Shown one piece after another: positions 17,615-25,584 of a stretch of 64,000 bases of DNA. The translations under genes and the position numbers were made by a program. This stretch comes from Flavobacterium suncheonense GH29-5 = DSM 17707. GTDB lineage: Bacteria; Bacteroidota; Bacteroidia; Flavobacteriales; Flavobacteriaceae. The number at the start of each line of letters is the position of its first letter. The stretch's first letter is position 1. The DNA lies in contig NZ_KE387022.1 of the NCBI RefSeq assembly GCF_000430025.1, positions 42,637-106,636 on the forward strand, given 5' to 3'. A model generated the notes under the pieces. That model had not been told where the DNA came from. It worked only from the letters and a program-made list of their open reading frames with translations, and searched no databases.

Positions 17615-18199
17615 TTGAAACTTTATATTAAAAATATGGTTAGTAACAGTTGTAAAATGGCTGTTGAGGCCGAGTTGAGTAAACTTGGCTTGCATGCTGT
17701 ATCTGTTAATTTAGGAGAAATAGACGTAAAGGGAATAATGCCGCCGGCAGAGAAACAAAAACTAAGCAAAGTACTACAACGCCATGGTTTTGAACTTATG
17801 GATGATAAAAAGGCTATTTTAATGGAGAAGATAAAAAATACTATTATAGAGATGGTACATTATTCGAATAAGAAAATGACTCTGAATTTTTCGGATTATT
17901 TAAGCCGCAAGCTTAAGCTCAATTATACGTATATGGCCAATCTTTTTTCAGAATCTCAGGGTACCACTATTGAACAGTTTATTATTTCGCATAAAATTGA
18001 GCGCGCAAAAGAGTTGCTGTTGTACAAAGAACTGAACATTAGTGAAATTGCGCAAAAACTGCACTATTGCAGCGTAGCACACCTGTCTAATCAGTTTAAG
18101 AAACTAACCGGTGTTTCTCCGTCGGGTTTTAGAAAACAAACAATAAGAAAACGAAGCCCTATCGAGGATATAGGAAATATGCATCACCCAGCGGCATGA
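17615..18199 (+). CDS. AraC-type regulator with small N-terminal domain (paralogue 2)
   Basis: A 194-residue paralogue of the preceding regulator, alike along its whole length. The TTG start is chosen because the following residues (KLYIKNMVSNSCKMAVEAEL) align with residue 2 onward of paralogue 1 and no ATG fits. The C-terminal AraC HTH is intact (YMANLFSESQGTTIEQF, ISEIAQKLHYCSVAHLSNQF, GVSPSGF). The N-terminal HMA-like part again has S in place of the first metal-binding cysteine. The tandem duplication suggests divergent signals or heterodimers. A stress-type promoter motif precedes it. Confidence 0.85.
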   Translation: MKLYIKNMVSNSCKMAVEAELSKLGLHAVSVNLGEIDVKGIMPPAEKQKLSKVLQRHGFELMDDKKAILMEKIKNTIIEMVHYSNKKMTLNFSDYLSRKLKLNYTYMANLFSESQGTTIEQFIISHKIERAKELLLYKELNISEIAQKLHYCSVAHLSNQFKKLTGVSPSGFRKQTIRKRSPIEDIGNMHHPAA

Positions 18200-18374
18200 T
18201 ACCACTACTGCTTTCATCGCTACCGGAAAAGCACCTTTAAAGTAAAGATTTTTAAAGCCTTTGTAAGGCAAGAACTCCAAAGTTATGTTATTCTATTGCT
18301 AAGCATCTCCGGATTCGAACCGTTTTTAAGACTAATACCTTCATAAAAAAGATGTATAACACAACCTCACTTTC

Positions 18375-19478
18375 ATGACGATTACTAATACATCCATACT
18401 GAAAAAGTTATTGCTGCTGCTTCTTGTTTTTACAGGAATTTATTTTTCAAAAGCCTTTCTGATGCCGCTGCTTTTTGCCGGCATTTTGGCTACGCTATTT
18501 TTACCGCTCTGCAATTGGCTGGAAAAAAAGAGGCTGCCAAAGAGTATGGCTGTTCTCGTTTGTTTTTTATCTCTTACGGCTTTTTTTTCCGGGTTAATTA
18601 TGCTTGTATCGTGGAAGATTTCAGAACTGATTAATGATGTGGCGCTGATAAAACAAACTGCAATTGAAACGGGGGTGATCATTCAGGACTACATTTTTAA
18701 TCATCTTAACATTACAGCCGAAGAGCAGTTTAAAATCCTTAAAGAAGAACAACCTTCTTATACCAGCATTATGCAGGTTGTAGTTGGCTCGTTTGTTTAC
18801 GTTCTCAGCACTATTATTATTATACTGGTCTATTTCATTTTTCTGTTGTACTACCACAACCACATAAAAGAATTCATGCTTAAACTTGTTAGTACTTCCC
18901 AGCGAAACGAGATGGAAAAAGTTATTTACGGTGCTTCTAACATAGCACAACAGTATTTAACCGGGCTTTCTAAAATGATTGTGTGTTTATGGGTTATGTA
19001 CGGGATTGGTTTTAGTGCTATTGGCGTAAAAAATGCCCTTTTCTTTGCCCTGTTGTGCGGCTTGCTGGAAATTATTCCTTATTTGGGAAATATTTTTGGT
19101 GTCTCGATTACTATTCTGGTAAGTGCCTTACACGGCATACCATTTCCTGTTTTATTGGGCATTGTGGTTATTTACGGCAGCGTTCAGTTTATCCAGGGTT
19201 TTATACTCGAGCCGCTGTTGTTAGGCCCTCAGGTAAAAATTAATTCATTATTCACCGTTATTGCCCTAACGTTGGGGGCGTTGCTTTGGGGGATATCGGG
19301 TATCATTCTGGCTATTCCGGCTACTGCTATTTTAAAAATAATCTGCGATAATATTGACACTTTAAAGCCTTATGGTTTCTTAATGGGAGAACCGTATGGA
19401 AAAGGTAAAGAAATAGGATGGGTTGAAAAAATAAAAAACAGGCTACTCCATCTTAGTAAAGAAAGTAAAAATAACTAA
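18375..19478 (+). CDS. AI-2E family transporter (PerM/YdiK type)
   Basis: A 367-residue inner membrane protein of the AI-2E transporter/permease family. It has two to three N-terminal membrane segments, a central soluble part (about residues 95-130), and then at least five C-terminal segments that hold the family motif region GLLEIIPYLGNIFG and the stretch QFIQGFILEPLLLG. The tail is basic. Family members export small molecules or act as Na+/H+ exchangers; the substrate here is unknown. The gene lies downstream of the AraC pair with a 175-base gap that shows no distinct signal. Confidence 0.85.
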   Translation: MTITNTSILKKLLLLLLVFTGIYFSKAFLMPLLFAGILATLFLPLCNWLEKKRLPKSMAVLVCFLSLTAFFSGLIMLVSWKISELINDVALIKQTAIETGVIIQDYIFNHLNITAEEQFKILKEEQPSYTSIMQVVVGSFVYVLSTIIIILVYFIFLLYYHNHIKEFMLKLVSTSQRNEMEKVIYGASNIAQQYLTGLSKMIVCLWVMYGIGFSAIGVKNALFFALLCGLLEIIPYLGNIFGVSITILVSALHGIPFPVLLGIVVIYGSVQFIQGFILEPLLLGPQVKINSLFTVIALTLGALLWGISGIILAIPATAILKIICDNIDTLKPYGFLMGEPYGKGKEIGWVEKIKNRLLHLSKESKNN

Positions 19479-19573
19479 TTACCCATTTTAAGATTTTATC
19501 ACTCTGCTTACTAAGAAATTATTCTTCTGAATCCGATAACCGATAAAGTAAGAATTATACAACTTAAATAAAA

Positions 19574-19613
19574 AATTATACAACGATATATGTTGAAAAA
19601 TAACCAACTTTAC
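19574..19613 (+). promoter_or_regulatory. stress-cluster promoter motif, copy 2
   Basis: AATTATACAAC (19574-19584), 21 bases, AACTTTAC (19606-19613). No ORF follows before the terminator at 19707-19741, so it may drive a small RNA. Another AATTATACAAC at 19553 has no partner. Confidence 0.5.
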
Positions 19614-19619
19614 TACTGC

Positions 19620-19741
19620 CAATAATGCCAGGCGGACTACTAACGAAATACTTTATAATACATATCAATTTATTTTGTTCGATTTTGATTGGTTTGTTAT
19701 TTAAATAGGGGCTGTTGATTTCAATGGCCCTGTTTTTTTTT
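19620..19741 (+). ncRNA. candidate small RNA ending in a Rho-independent terminator
   Basis: The stretch between promoter copy 2 and the T-run at 19732-19741 is about 120 bases and has no credible ORF. Its end folds into a 10-bp hairpin with one bulged G (AGGGGCTGTTG, loop ATTT, CAATGGCCCT), then a run of nine T. The 5' end is a guess from the promoter motif. It could also be an untranslated leader with an attenuator for the DUF1003 gene. Confidence 0.4.
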
Positions 19742-19805
19742 AATCATAAAAATGGATGACTACCGGCCTTTTTCAAAAACTAGGAATTATGCAAATCATC
19801 TGAAG

Positions 19806-19845
19806 AATTATACAACAATTAGTGCTGATAATTAAGGAACTTTAC
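19806..19845 (+). promoter_or_regulatory. stress-cluster promoter motif, copy 3
   Basis: AATTATACAAC (19806-19816), 21 bases, AACTTTAC (19838-19845). It is the nearest such motif to the DUF1003 operon and would leave a leader of about 200 bases. Confidence 0.5.
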
Positions 19846-20026
19846 ACTAGATATAGAGATATAAACGAACGTTCATAAACTTTTAGAAGAGATTGTCTGA
19901 AACATGATTCAACCGCAATTAAACAAAATTATTAATGCATTATGCAAGTTGTGAAAAAACGAACGTAATTCCTTAACGATTAAACTGTCTGATTTGTGCT
20001 TCGATTTTTGTTAAGGCAATTTCTTC

Positions 20027-20042
20027 TTTTTTTTTTTTTTTT
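20027..20042 (+). repeat. run of 16 T just before the DUF1003 start codon
   Basis: A homopolymer of 16 T ends seven bases before the ATG at 20050. Tracts this long are prone to slippage and sequencing error. Length changes would alter the leader next to the start codon. Confidence 0.8.
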
Positions 20043-20049
20043 GATACTA

Positions 20050-20613
20050 ATGAAAAAGGAATCCATTGAAAGTCAGTTATCGGATGAGCGAATGCATCTG
20101 GATAAATTACATAAAATTGTAAAGGACACGCTTGATGCCGAAGAACTCATTATTCACAATCTTTTACATCCGCCCTTAGAGATTGTTACGCCCGGCCAAA
20201 GGGTGTCCGACAAAGTGGCGCGGTTTGGAGGAAGCTGGAAATTCATCATCACGTTTTTTATAGTCCTGATGCTTTGGATACTCTTTAATGTTCTGGCAAT
20301 CGGGCACTTTAAATTTGACCCCTACCCGTTTATTCTGCTCAATTTACTGCTTTCCTGCATTGCCGCTTTACAGGCTCCCGTTATTATGATGAGTCAAAAC
20401 CGTCTTGAAGAAAAAGACCGGAAAAGAAATGAAAACGACTACCTCATCAATCTAAAAGCCGAAATGCAGATACGAAGCTTAAACCAAAAACTCGATGTAT
20501 TACTGGAAGAACAAATAAAGACATTGTTTGAAACTCAGGAAAAACAATTTGAATTGCTCAAAGAAATTAACCGCAAAATAAATAGTCAAAATCAAAAAAC
20601 AGGAATACCGTAA
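20050..20613 (+). CDS. DUF1003 membrane protein
   Basis: A 187-residue protein from the ATG at 20050; an upstream GTG would require translation through the poly-T tract. Residues 50-150 carry the DUF1003 pattern: VARFGGSWKFIITFF, a second membrane segment ending LLNLLLSCIAALQAP, then VIMMSQNRLEEKDR. The C-terminal helix (QKLDVLLEEQIKTLFETQEK) is a probable coiled coil. It is an inner membrane protein with two transmembrane segments and unknown molecular role, common in stress clusters. It is followed after 68 bases by the eRF1-like gene. Confidence 0.85.
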   Translation: MKKESIESQLSDERMHLDKLHKIVKDTLDAEELIIHNLLHPPLEIVTPGQRVSDKVARFGGSWKFIITFFIVLMLWILFNVLAIGHFKFDPYPFILLNLLLSCIAALQAPVIMMSQNRLEEKDRKRNENDYLINLKAEMQIRSLNQKLDVLLEEQIKTLFETQEKQFELLKEINRKINSQNQKTGIP

Positions 20614-20681
20614 AAAGGCATTCTTAAATATTAGGTTAAAATGATTTGTCACATAGTAATGATCACATAAAATTTAAAATC

Positions 20682-21077
20682 ATGGAAACAGCAAAAAAAA
20701 TTGGTATTTGTATGGATGCCGCCAGTGCTCATGTCATCCGGTTCCTTATGGAACCTTCAGAAATAGTTACGGTGAAATCTGAATTTACAAAAGAGGAAGA
20801 GGAAAATGCCATGCGCAAAGGGGAAAGTCATATGCACAACAAAGAACAGCACATGCAAAAGGAATATTATAAAGAATTAGGGGATATTATCCTGAACTAT
20901 AATGAGGTTATATTGTTTGGTCCTACGAATGCTAAAGCAGAACTGTTTAATCTTTTAAAAGAAGACAATCGCTTCAGCAAGATTAAAATTGAGATGAAAG
21001 AAACCGACAAGATGAACCACGATCAGCAGCTTTCCTATGTGCAAAGCTATTTTTCGAACACTCGTCCAACGGCCTGA
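20682..21077 (+). CDS. eRF1 domain 3/host-attachment-like protein
   Basis: A 131-residue protein from the ATG at 20682; the longer frame from 20646 uses a weak start. It begins AKKIGICMDAASAHVIRF and ends with a Rossmann-like half, ELGDIILNYNEVILFGPTNA followed by KAELFNLLKE and KIKIEMKETDKM. This matches short proteins related to the eRF1/Pelota C-terminal domain, often labelled host attachment or translational-machinery proteins. It contains a histidine/methionine-rich insert (GESHMHNKEQHMQ). Role unknown; probably co-transcribed with DUF1003. Confidence 0.65.
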   Translation: METAKKIGICMDAASAHVIRFLMEPSEIVTVKSEFTKEEEENAMRKGESHMHNKEQHMQKEYYKELGDIILNYNEVILFGPTNAKAELFNLLKEDNRFSKIKIEMKETDKMNHDQQLSYVQSYFSNTRPTA

Positions 21078-21170
21078 TAACAGGAGAAAACAACAATAAA
21101 ACAATTAGTAATTTCCTCTTAAAAATAATTTTCAAAATAGTAAGCTAGGAATATTGCAAGTATTAAACGG

Positions 21171-21210
21171 AAAGCTATAACGAATTAGTCGGTCTATTGA
21201 TGACCTTTAC
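21171..21210 (+). promoter_or_regulatory. stress-cluster promoter motif, copy 4
   Basis: AAAGCTATAAC (21171-21181), 21 bases, ACCTTTAC (21203-21210), 36 bases before the csbD start. The upstream half is more divergent but keeps TATAAC, and the spacing is exact. Confidence 0.45.
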
Positions 21211-21245
21211 ATAGCAGCAATAATGCGGCACTTAAATAAAACGTT

Positions 21246-21446
21246 ATGGAACAAAACAAAGTAATTCCAACACCGGTTAAAACGAACTGGGTGGATCAGA
21301 AAAAGAAATTAAAAGAACAATTTCCAACTTTAACAGATGCCGACTTGAATTTTGAAGAAGGTAAAAGAGACGAAATGTTAAAAAAAGTTCAGGCCAAATT
21401 AGGTAAAACCAAAACAGAATTTGATGCCATAATTTCAAGGCTTTAA
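21246..21446 (+). CDS. CsbD-family stress protein
   Basis: A 66-residue CsbD-like protein: NWVDQKKKLKEQFPTLTDADL followed by the EGKRDEMLKKVQAKLGKT helix. CsbD proteins are small, helical and induced by general stress (sigma B in Bacillus); their molecular function is not known. It is preceded by a copy of the cluster's promoter motif and followed by a strong terminator. Its sequence recurs as the C-terminal domain of the 15073-15510 protein. Confidence 0.9.
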   Translation: MEQNKVIPTPVKTNWVDQKKKLKEQFPTLTDADLNFEEGKRDEMLKKVQAKLGKTKTEFDAIISRL

Positions 21447-21459
21447 CCGCTTTTAGATT

Positions 21460-21497
21460 AAGAATCGTTAAGTTTTGAATTTAACGATTCTTTTTTT
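21460..21497 (+). terminator. Rho-independent terminator after csbD
   Basis: Perfect 12-bp arms (AAGAATCGTTAA and TTAACGATTCTT) enclose a nine-base loop and are followed by T residues to 21497. Confidence 0.85.
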
Positions 21498-21677
21498 AAT
21501 GCTTTAACAAAGCGATTGAGCTTCCTAAAACAAAAGATAACCACCAAACTACAAACACACAAAAACGGTACGTACAAATATGCTTTAACACCGTTAAAAT
21601 TACCACCGAAAATTAAACAGTATAAACGATATACCGGTTATACACAAATTAAATACAATAAATTAAATACAATTATC

Positions 21678-21830
21678 ATGGGCAATCTACTTTATACAAT
21701 AGCAGTGATACTACTGATTATTTGGGCAGTAGGCTTTTTCGGGTACAGTGCCGGAAATCTTATTCACATTCTGCTGGTTATTGCAATTATAGCAATATTA
21801 CTACGACTCATACAGGGAAAAAAAGTATAA
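21678..21830 (+). CDS. lmo0937-family small membrane protein
   Basis: A 50-residue protein from the ATG at 21678; the long in-frame upstream extension is lysine-rich leader sequence, not protein-like. It has two transmembrane segments (LYTIAVILLIIWAVGFF and LIHILLVIAIIAILL) and a basic end. It is paralogous to the protein at 15571-15735. It is followed after 19 bases by the YtxH gene and probably co-transcribed with it. Confidence 0.85.
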   Translation: MGNLLYTIAVILLIIWAVGFFGYSAGNLIHILLVIAIIAILLRLIQGKKV

Positions 21831-21849
21831 ATAATTAAATAAAAACATC

Positions 21850-22086
21850 ATGGAATCAGGTAAAGTTATGTTGGGAATATTAGGAGGCTTGGCCGCCGGT
21901 GCCTTGTTAGGCGTTTTATTTGCTCCAGCTAAAGGATCAAAAACAAGAAAAAAAATACTCAAAAAGGGTAAAGACTATAGCGATAGCCTCAAACACAATA
22001 TTGAAGAAGTCTATAAAGATGGTATAACGAAATATGATGGGTTACTTTCTGATGGAAAGGAAAAAATTGCTGAACGTGACGTTTAA
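21850..22086 (+). CDS. YtxH-domain protein
   Basis: A 78-residue protein with the YtxH signature: one glycine-rich membrane segment (MLGILGGLAAGALLGVLFAP), then AKGSKTRKKI and a charged amphipathic helix (DYSDSLKHNIEEVYKDG). YtxH proteins are small membrane-associated stress proteins. It is the last gene of the stress cluster before a bidirectional terminator. Confidence 0.9.
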   Translation: MESGKVMLGILGGLAAGALLGVLFAPAKGSKTRKKILKKGKDYSDSLKHNIEEVYKDGITKYDGLLSDGKEKIAERDV

Positions 22087-22141
22087 CTTTTCAAACTACA
22101 ACAACTGGTTTCAAAAATATGTTTTGCTGAGTAATGAAAAT

Positions 22142-22169
22142 AAAAAATCGTATTTATTACGATTTTTTT
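22142..22169. terminator. bidirectional terminator between ytxH-like gene and the outer membrane protein gene
   Basis: AAAAAATCGTA, a five-base loop, and TACGATTTTTTT form a hairpin with T and A tracts for both directions. It reaches the stop codon of the minus-strand gene. Confidence 0.75.
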
Positions 22170-24003
22170 ATTGATACGGCACCAGTAACGGTTTGGCTAT
22201 TTCAAATTGCTGCAATACAAAATCGTAGGTTCTTATGGTGTTGGTTTTAAATTCAGATCCTGCATCCACGGGAAGATTCGGATAGTAAGAGAAAGAAAAC
22301 TGAAAGGCATTAAAAACAAGATAGTCATTGCTGATGATGAATCCTGCTCCCAGTTGTGAATAAATTCTACTGTTTTTAAAACCACTGTGCGCCTGCCCCA
22401 GTGCGCCTGCAGTGAAACTCAGATAAGGGTTTAACCGGAATCCTAAAAGCTGCCAAGGGGAATACCCTTGTGTTTGAAAGGTTAGCAGGAAACGTTTGGT
22501 CCCGAAAAGCGTTTCGTTATTAAAACCTCGTATTCCCGGATTTTCATTTAAAGTAAGCCTGTCCGAATTGGAATCTAAACGATTGGCACCAAGAATAAGC
22601 TGGGGTTTTATAAAAAGCCGGAACCTCCAGTTTCTCATTTTATATAAATTAGTAAAATATACCGAGTTGAAATTCAGCGCACCTTGTATGGTTTTCGATT
22701 CTTTAAAAAATGTTCCGTATTCCATGCTGCCGCTTAAATATCCGAATTTATAATACTTGCCCATTGCGAACCGGGCCCCGCAATAGAATTTATAAACACC
22801 ATTCTTCCGCTGATAGCCCGACGTGATATTGTACAGTATGCCCGAGGCAACATCTTCAATAATATTGTAATTGAATATGAATTTGTCCTGGGTGAATTTA
22901 CGGGATGAAATTCCTATACTGATCAGGTATAAATTTTCATTGGAAAAAATGCCTAAGCTGTCACTAAATACTTCGGGTTTCTCCAGATAATTTTTGGTAT
23001 GGTACCGAACACTTGTAATCAAATTGGTAACTCTTTCCAATTCGGCATCGCCTTTAAAGATTCGGAATGCATGTCCGGCCCAGTAATCCTGAGATATGTA
23101 TTTAAAATTCTGATCCTGTGCCCCCAGATTCGTATCAAATACGGTTTCTTTTATGTACTGTTTGTCTAAATACACGCCCGCTCCCCAACGGGCATAGGGT
23201 GAAAAAAACGGGCGCTCAATATTCACGGACTTTTCGTAATAGCCTTCCAAATCAACTTTGTATACAAATGTGGATCGGATAAACGTATTGAAAATACTGG
23301 GGATGGTGTAACTGGCATTGTAGCCGTTTCTGCTGCTGTTATGGGCATTTTGGTATTCATTTGAAAACTCATGTCCCATTCCTAAAACATTTCTTTCCGT
23401 TATATCAAAAGTAGTTTTTGAGGAGGACACTGAAAGAACCGGAATTAAACTCCACGAGTCTAAAACCCGTACGTAAACATCAACCGAATCCGGATGCTCC
23501 GAGAGTAATTCGGTAGTAATCTTTACCGCTCTCACATAACGCTGGCTTCTGATTAACCGCTCGGATTCTTTCGCTAACAAGGAGTCTAAGCGGGTGTTCT
23601 CTTTTAGTAAAAGTATATTCCTAACAGTCCAGCTACGGGTTTTCATATGCAATGAATTACCTGCTCTGGCGACATATGGTTTGGGCCGTGCAGTGCTGTC
23701 TGTTTCGGAATAACCAAAGGGATCGAGGGTTATAATGTTAATCTTCCGTATTACTTTCCCTGCACTTTGTGCATATTCCTGTTTTTTGATTTTATGCAGG
23801 GCAATGTTCCTTAGCTCCTGCTTGGCAACCGGTTCAAAAATTAATTTATGCAAAAAATTACTGAACTTTCTTTTCTTGGAATATTGCTCAATATCACGAT
23901 ACATTTTAGAGCTGTCACTAACTTTCGGATTGTCTTGAGCAGGCAGGGTATGATAACTGAAAAGTACCAGAAAAATCAATATCAGATTATTTTTTAAAAA
24001 CAT
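22168..24003 (-). CDS. BamA/TamA-like outer membrane protein
   Basis: A 611-residue protein from the ATG at 24003; the frame extends six codons further to a TTG that lies inside the promoter region. It has a signal peptide ending LPAQ. Residues about 30-190 are a soluble periplasmic part with a POTRA-like segment (RKINIITLDPFGYS, LLAKESERLIRSQRYVRAV). From about 200 the sequence alternates like a 16-strand barrel, with the late motif GIRGFNNETLFGTKRF, as in surface antigen/BamA-type proteins. A TAATTTTG promoter element (complement of 24019-24026) lies just upstream. It stands alone, so it is probably an accessory barrel rather than the essential BamA. Confidence 0.75.
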   Translation of the reverse strand: MFLKNNLILIFLVLFSYHTLPAQDNPKVSDSSKMYRDIEQYSKKRKFSNFLHKLIFEPVAKQELRNIALHKIKKQEYAQSAGKVIRKINIITLDPFGYSETDSTARPKPYVARAGNSLHMKTRSWTVRNILLLKENTRLDSLLAKESERLIRSQRYVRAVKITTELLSEHPDSVDVYVRVLDSWSLIPVLSVSSSKTTFDITERNVLGMGHEFSNEYQNAHNSSRNGYNASYTIPSIFNTFIRSTFVYKVDLEGYYEKSVNIERPFFSPYARWGAGVYLDKQYIKETVFDTNLGAQDQNFKYISQDYWAGHAFRIFKGDAELERVTNLITSVRYHTKNYLEKPEVFSDSLGIFSNENLYLISIGISSRKFTQDKFIFNYNIIEDVASGILYNITSGYQRKNGVYKFYCGARFAMGKYYKFGYLSGSMEYGTFFKESKTIQGALNFNSVYFTNLYKMRNWRFRLFIKPQLILGANRLDSNSDRLTLNENPGIRGFNNETLFGTKRFLLTFQTQGYSPWQLLGFRLNPYLSFTAGALGQAHSGFKNSRIYSQLGAGFIISNDYLVFNAFQFSFSYYPNLPVDAGSEFKTNTIRTYDFVLQQFEIAKPLLVPYQ

Positions 24004-24138
24004 TGCCTTTTTAAGTATCAAAATTACAAAATAAACATATAAAATACTGTATATCTGTGAATTATGAAAAATATACTTCGCATTCTATAACTTAATATAC
24101 CTACATTTATAGTGTACTAATATTAAAAAACAGCAACT

Positions 24139-24486
24139 ATGAAAACTACCTGTATACTAGCAATGGCCTTTTTATTTTCATTAAATTTTCAGGCACAAAA
24201 TGTAAACGTTCAAGAAACGAACAAGACTACAGTTACCACTGTAAAAAATTCTGAAGGGGATAAAAAATTCACGAAAAATGAAAAAATCCGGGAAGTGCAG
24301 AATATAGAATTAAACGAAGTGAAACCAAATACCCGAAACACAGATATGAAGGAATCACCCACTACGACCTCCGATGGAAAAGAAAACCCCGTGGGCAAAA
24401 CCGGTTACAATTCGCGCGATAACCAAAGTAGCGAAACTTGGCGCTACGGAAGCCAGTCCGTTCCCTACTATGAACAACAACATTAA
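24139..24486 (+). pseudogene. truncated secreted protein gene joined to foreign sequence
   Basis: The first 78 or so codons look genuine: a signal peptide (ILAMAFLFSLNFQAQ), then NKTTVTTVKNSEGDKKF and IREVQNIELNEVKPN, which recall secreted flavobacterial proteins that continue for about another 100 residues. From about 24372 onward the frame reads antisense to the MFS gene on the other strand. The natural C-terminus is therefore lost and the last 36 or so codons are not a real protein sequence. The peptide may still be made and exported. Confidence 0.65.
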
Positions 24487-24759
24487 ATAAATAAGAAGTT
24501 TTTTTCTGGGAATGCGGCTGGTTAAAGCGGTTAAAACAGGCGCTCCGATGGCAACCCCGATGGCATATAAACTGACTAATAATCCAGCTGACGGAATACT
24601 GATGTTTAAATCGGAAGCTACGGTGGGTAAAAGGCCAACGATAACAAATTCGGTAGTTCCAATTCCGAAAGCACTGATGGTTAAGGCTAATAAAGCGGCC
24701 GGTATCTTTTTGGTTGTACTGCTTGCGGTGGCAGTAGGTGCATACGCTGTCGATTTCAT
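24355..24759 (-). pseudogene. truncated MFS transporter
   Basis: The 134 codons match the N-terminus of an AraJ/YdhP-type major facilitator (LALTISAFGIGTTEFVIVGL, then AGLLVSLYAIGVAIGAPVLT and IARIVTGFAHGVFFSIG). The protein should continue to about 390 residues, but the homology stops at FFSIG and a stop follows three codons later. The missing two thirds are replaced by the gene fragment at 24139. A third of an MFS cannot transport. The upstream control region with the palindrome at 24836-24855 is intact. Confidence 0.8.
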
Positions 24760-24835
24760 ATTTGTATTGCTTAAAATTAACAGTACAAAGTTCCGTCGTC
24801 CAGCCTTTGCAGACGATGAGGTACATCAACATTTT

Positions 24836-24855
24836 AGTGTGAGGTAGATCACACT
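24836..24855. promoter_or_regulatory. Crp-type palindrome upstream of the truncated MFS gene
   Basis: AGTGTGA-GGTAGA-TCACACT: perfect 7-base arms with a 6-base centre, containing the classical Crp core TGTGA-N6-TCACA exactly. It lies 77 bases before the MFS start and 13 bases after the stop of the Crp/Fnr gene, the obvious candidate to bind it. A weak -7 element (GAACTTTG, complement of 24786-24793) would put the palindrome near -64. Confidence 0.65.
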
Positions 24856-24867
24856 TTTGGGCTGGTT

Positions 24868-25434
24868 TTAGAATCGGCTTAAGGTTTCCCGGGTTACGCC
24901 AAGATAAGCAGCCAGTAGTTTTTTGGGTACGCGCTGAATGAGTTTCGGCATTTTCTTGATGAGGTTGTTGTAGCGTTCTTCGGCGGTTTCGGTAAGCAGG
25001 GATAGGATGCGTTGCTGCAAGGCGATGTACCCGTAATGCGATTTAATACGGAAGAAATGGTTCAGCTTCGGGATTTCATGACACAGGTACTCGCGGTCTT
25101 CCCATTTCAGACAAAAAAATTCGGAATCTTCGATGCAGTCAATGATAATGGTAGCGGGCACTTTATTCTGAAAGGCGTTGAAATCGCTGGTCCAGTACTG
25201 TTCCATGGCAAACTGCAGGATGTGTTCTTTACCGTTGGAATCTATTGCATAGGCTTTGGTCAGTCCTTTGATAATCCAGTATTCACAAGGCACTAACTGA
25301 TCTTTCTGGATTAAAAACTGATGTTTTTTCAAAGACTTGTACGTGAAGCGCTGAGCCACCACGTCCCATTCCTCATCGGTTAAGACGCAGATTTCTTCTA
25401 TGTGTTTACGGAGTAATTGGTAATGCTGTTCCAT
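24868..25434 (-). CDS. Crp/Fnr-family regulator
   Basis: A 188-residue regulator. The N-terminal cyclic-nucleotide-binding-like fold (FLIQKDQLVPCEYWIIKG, then LTKAYAIDSNGKEHI) lacks the phosphate-binding RxS loop. The C-terminal winged HTH ends in KKLLAAYLGVTRETLSRF, so the protein stops right at the recognition helix, as in many Bacteroidota members. It is followed on the same strand by the broken MFS gene, with a Crp-type palindrome in between. It probably controlled that transporter; the inducer is unknown. Confidence 0.88.
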   Translation of the reverse strand: MEQHYQLLRKHIEEICVLTDEEWDVVAQRFTYKSLKKHQFLIQKDQLVPCEYWIIKGLTKAYAIDSNGKEHILQFAMEQYWTSDFNAFQNKVPATIIIDCIEDSEFFCLKWEDREYLCHEIPKLNHFFRIKSHYGYIALQQRILSLLTETAEERYNNLIKKMPKLIQRVPKKLLAAYLGVTRETLSRF

Positions 25435-25584
25435 AGTTTAAAAGTATTTCAAAAACTGCGGGTTTACAAGTTTCCTGAAGAAAAATTGTTTTAGCTCTAA
25501 TGGAATTCATCTAATAAATAACACCAAAAAAGAACAACTAAAAACAAAACGTTCATCAAAGCACCACGCGACCTAGAACGCGCA

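Noticed and set aside
24362..24832. Second long minus-strand frame at the broken MFS gene
   Set aside because: It is an out-of-frame reading of the MFS gene, whose correct frame shows clear membrane segments and family motifs.
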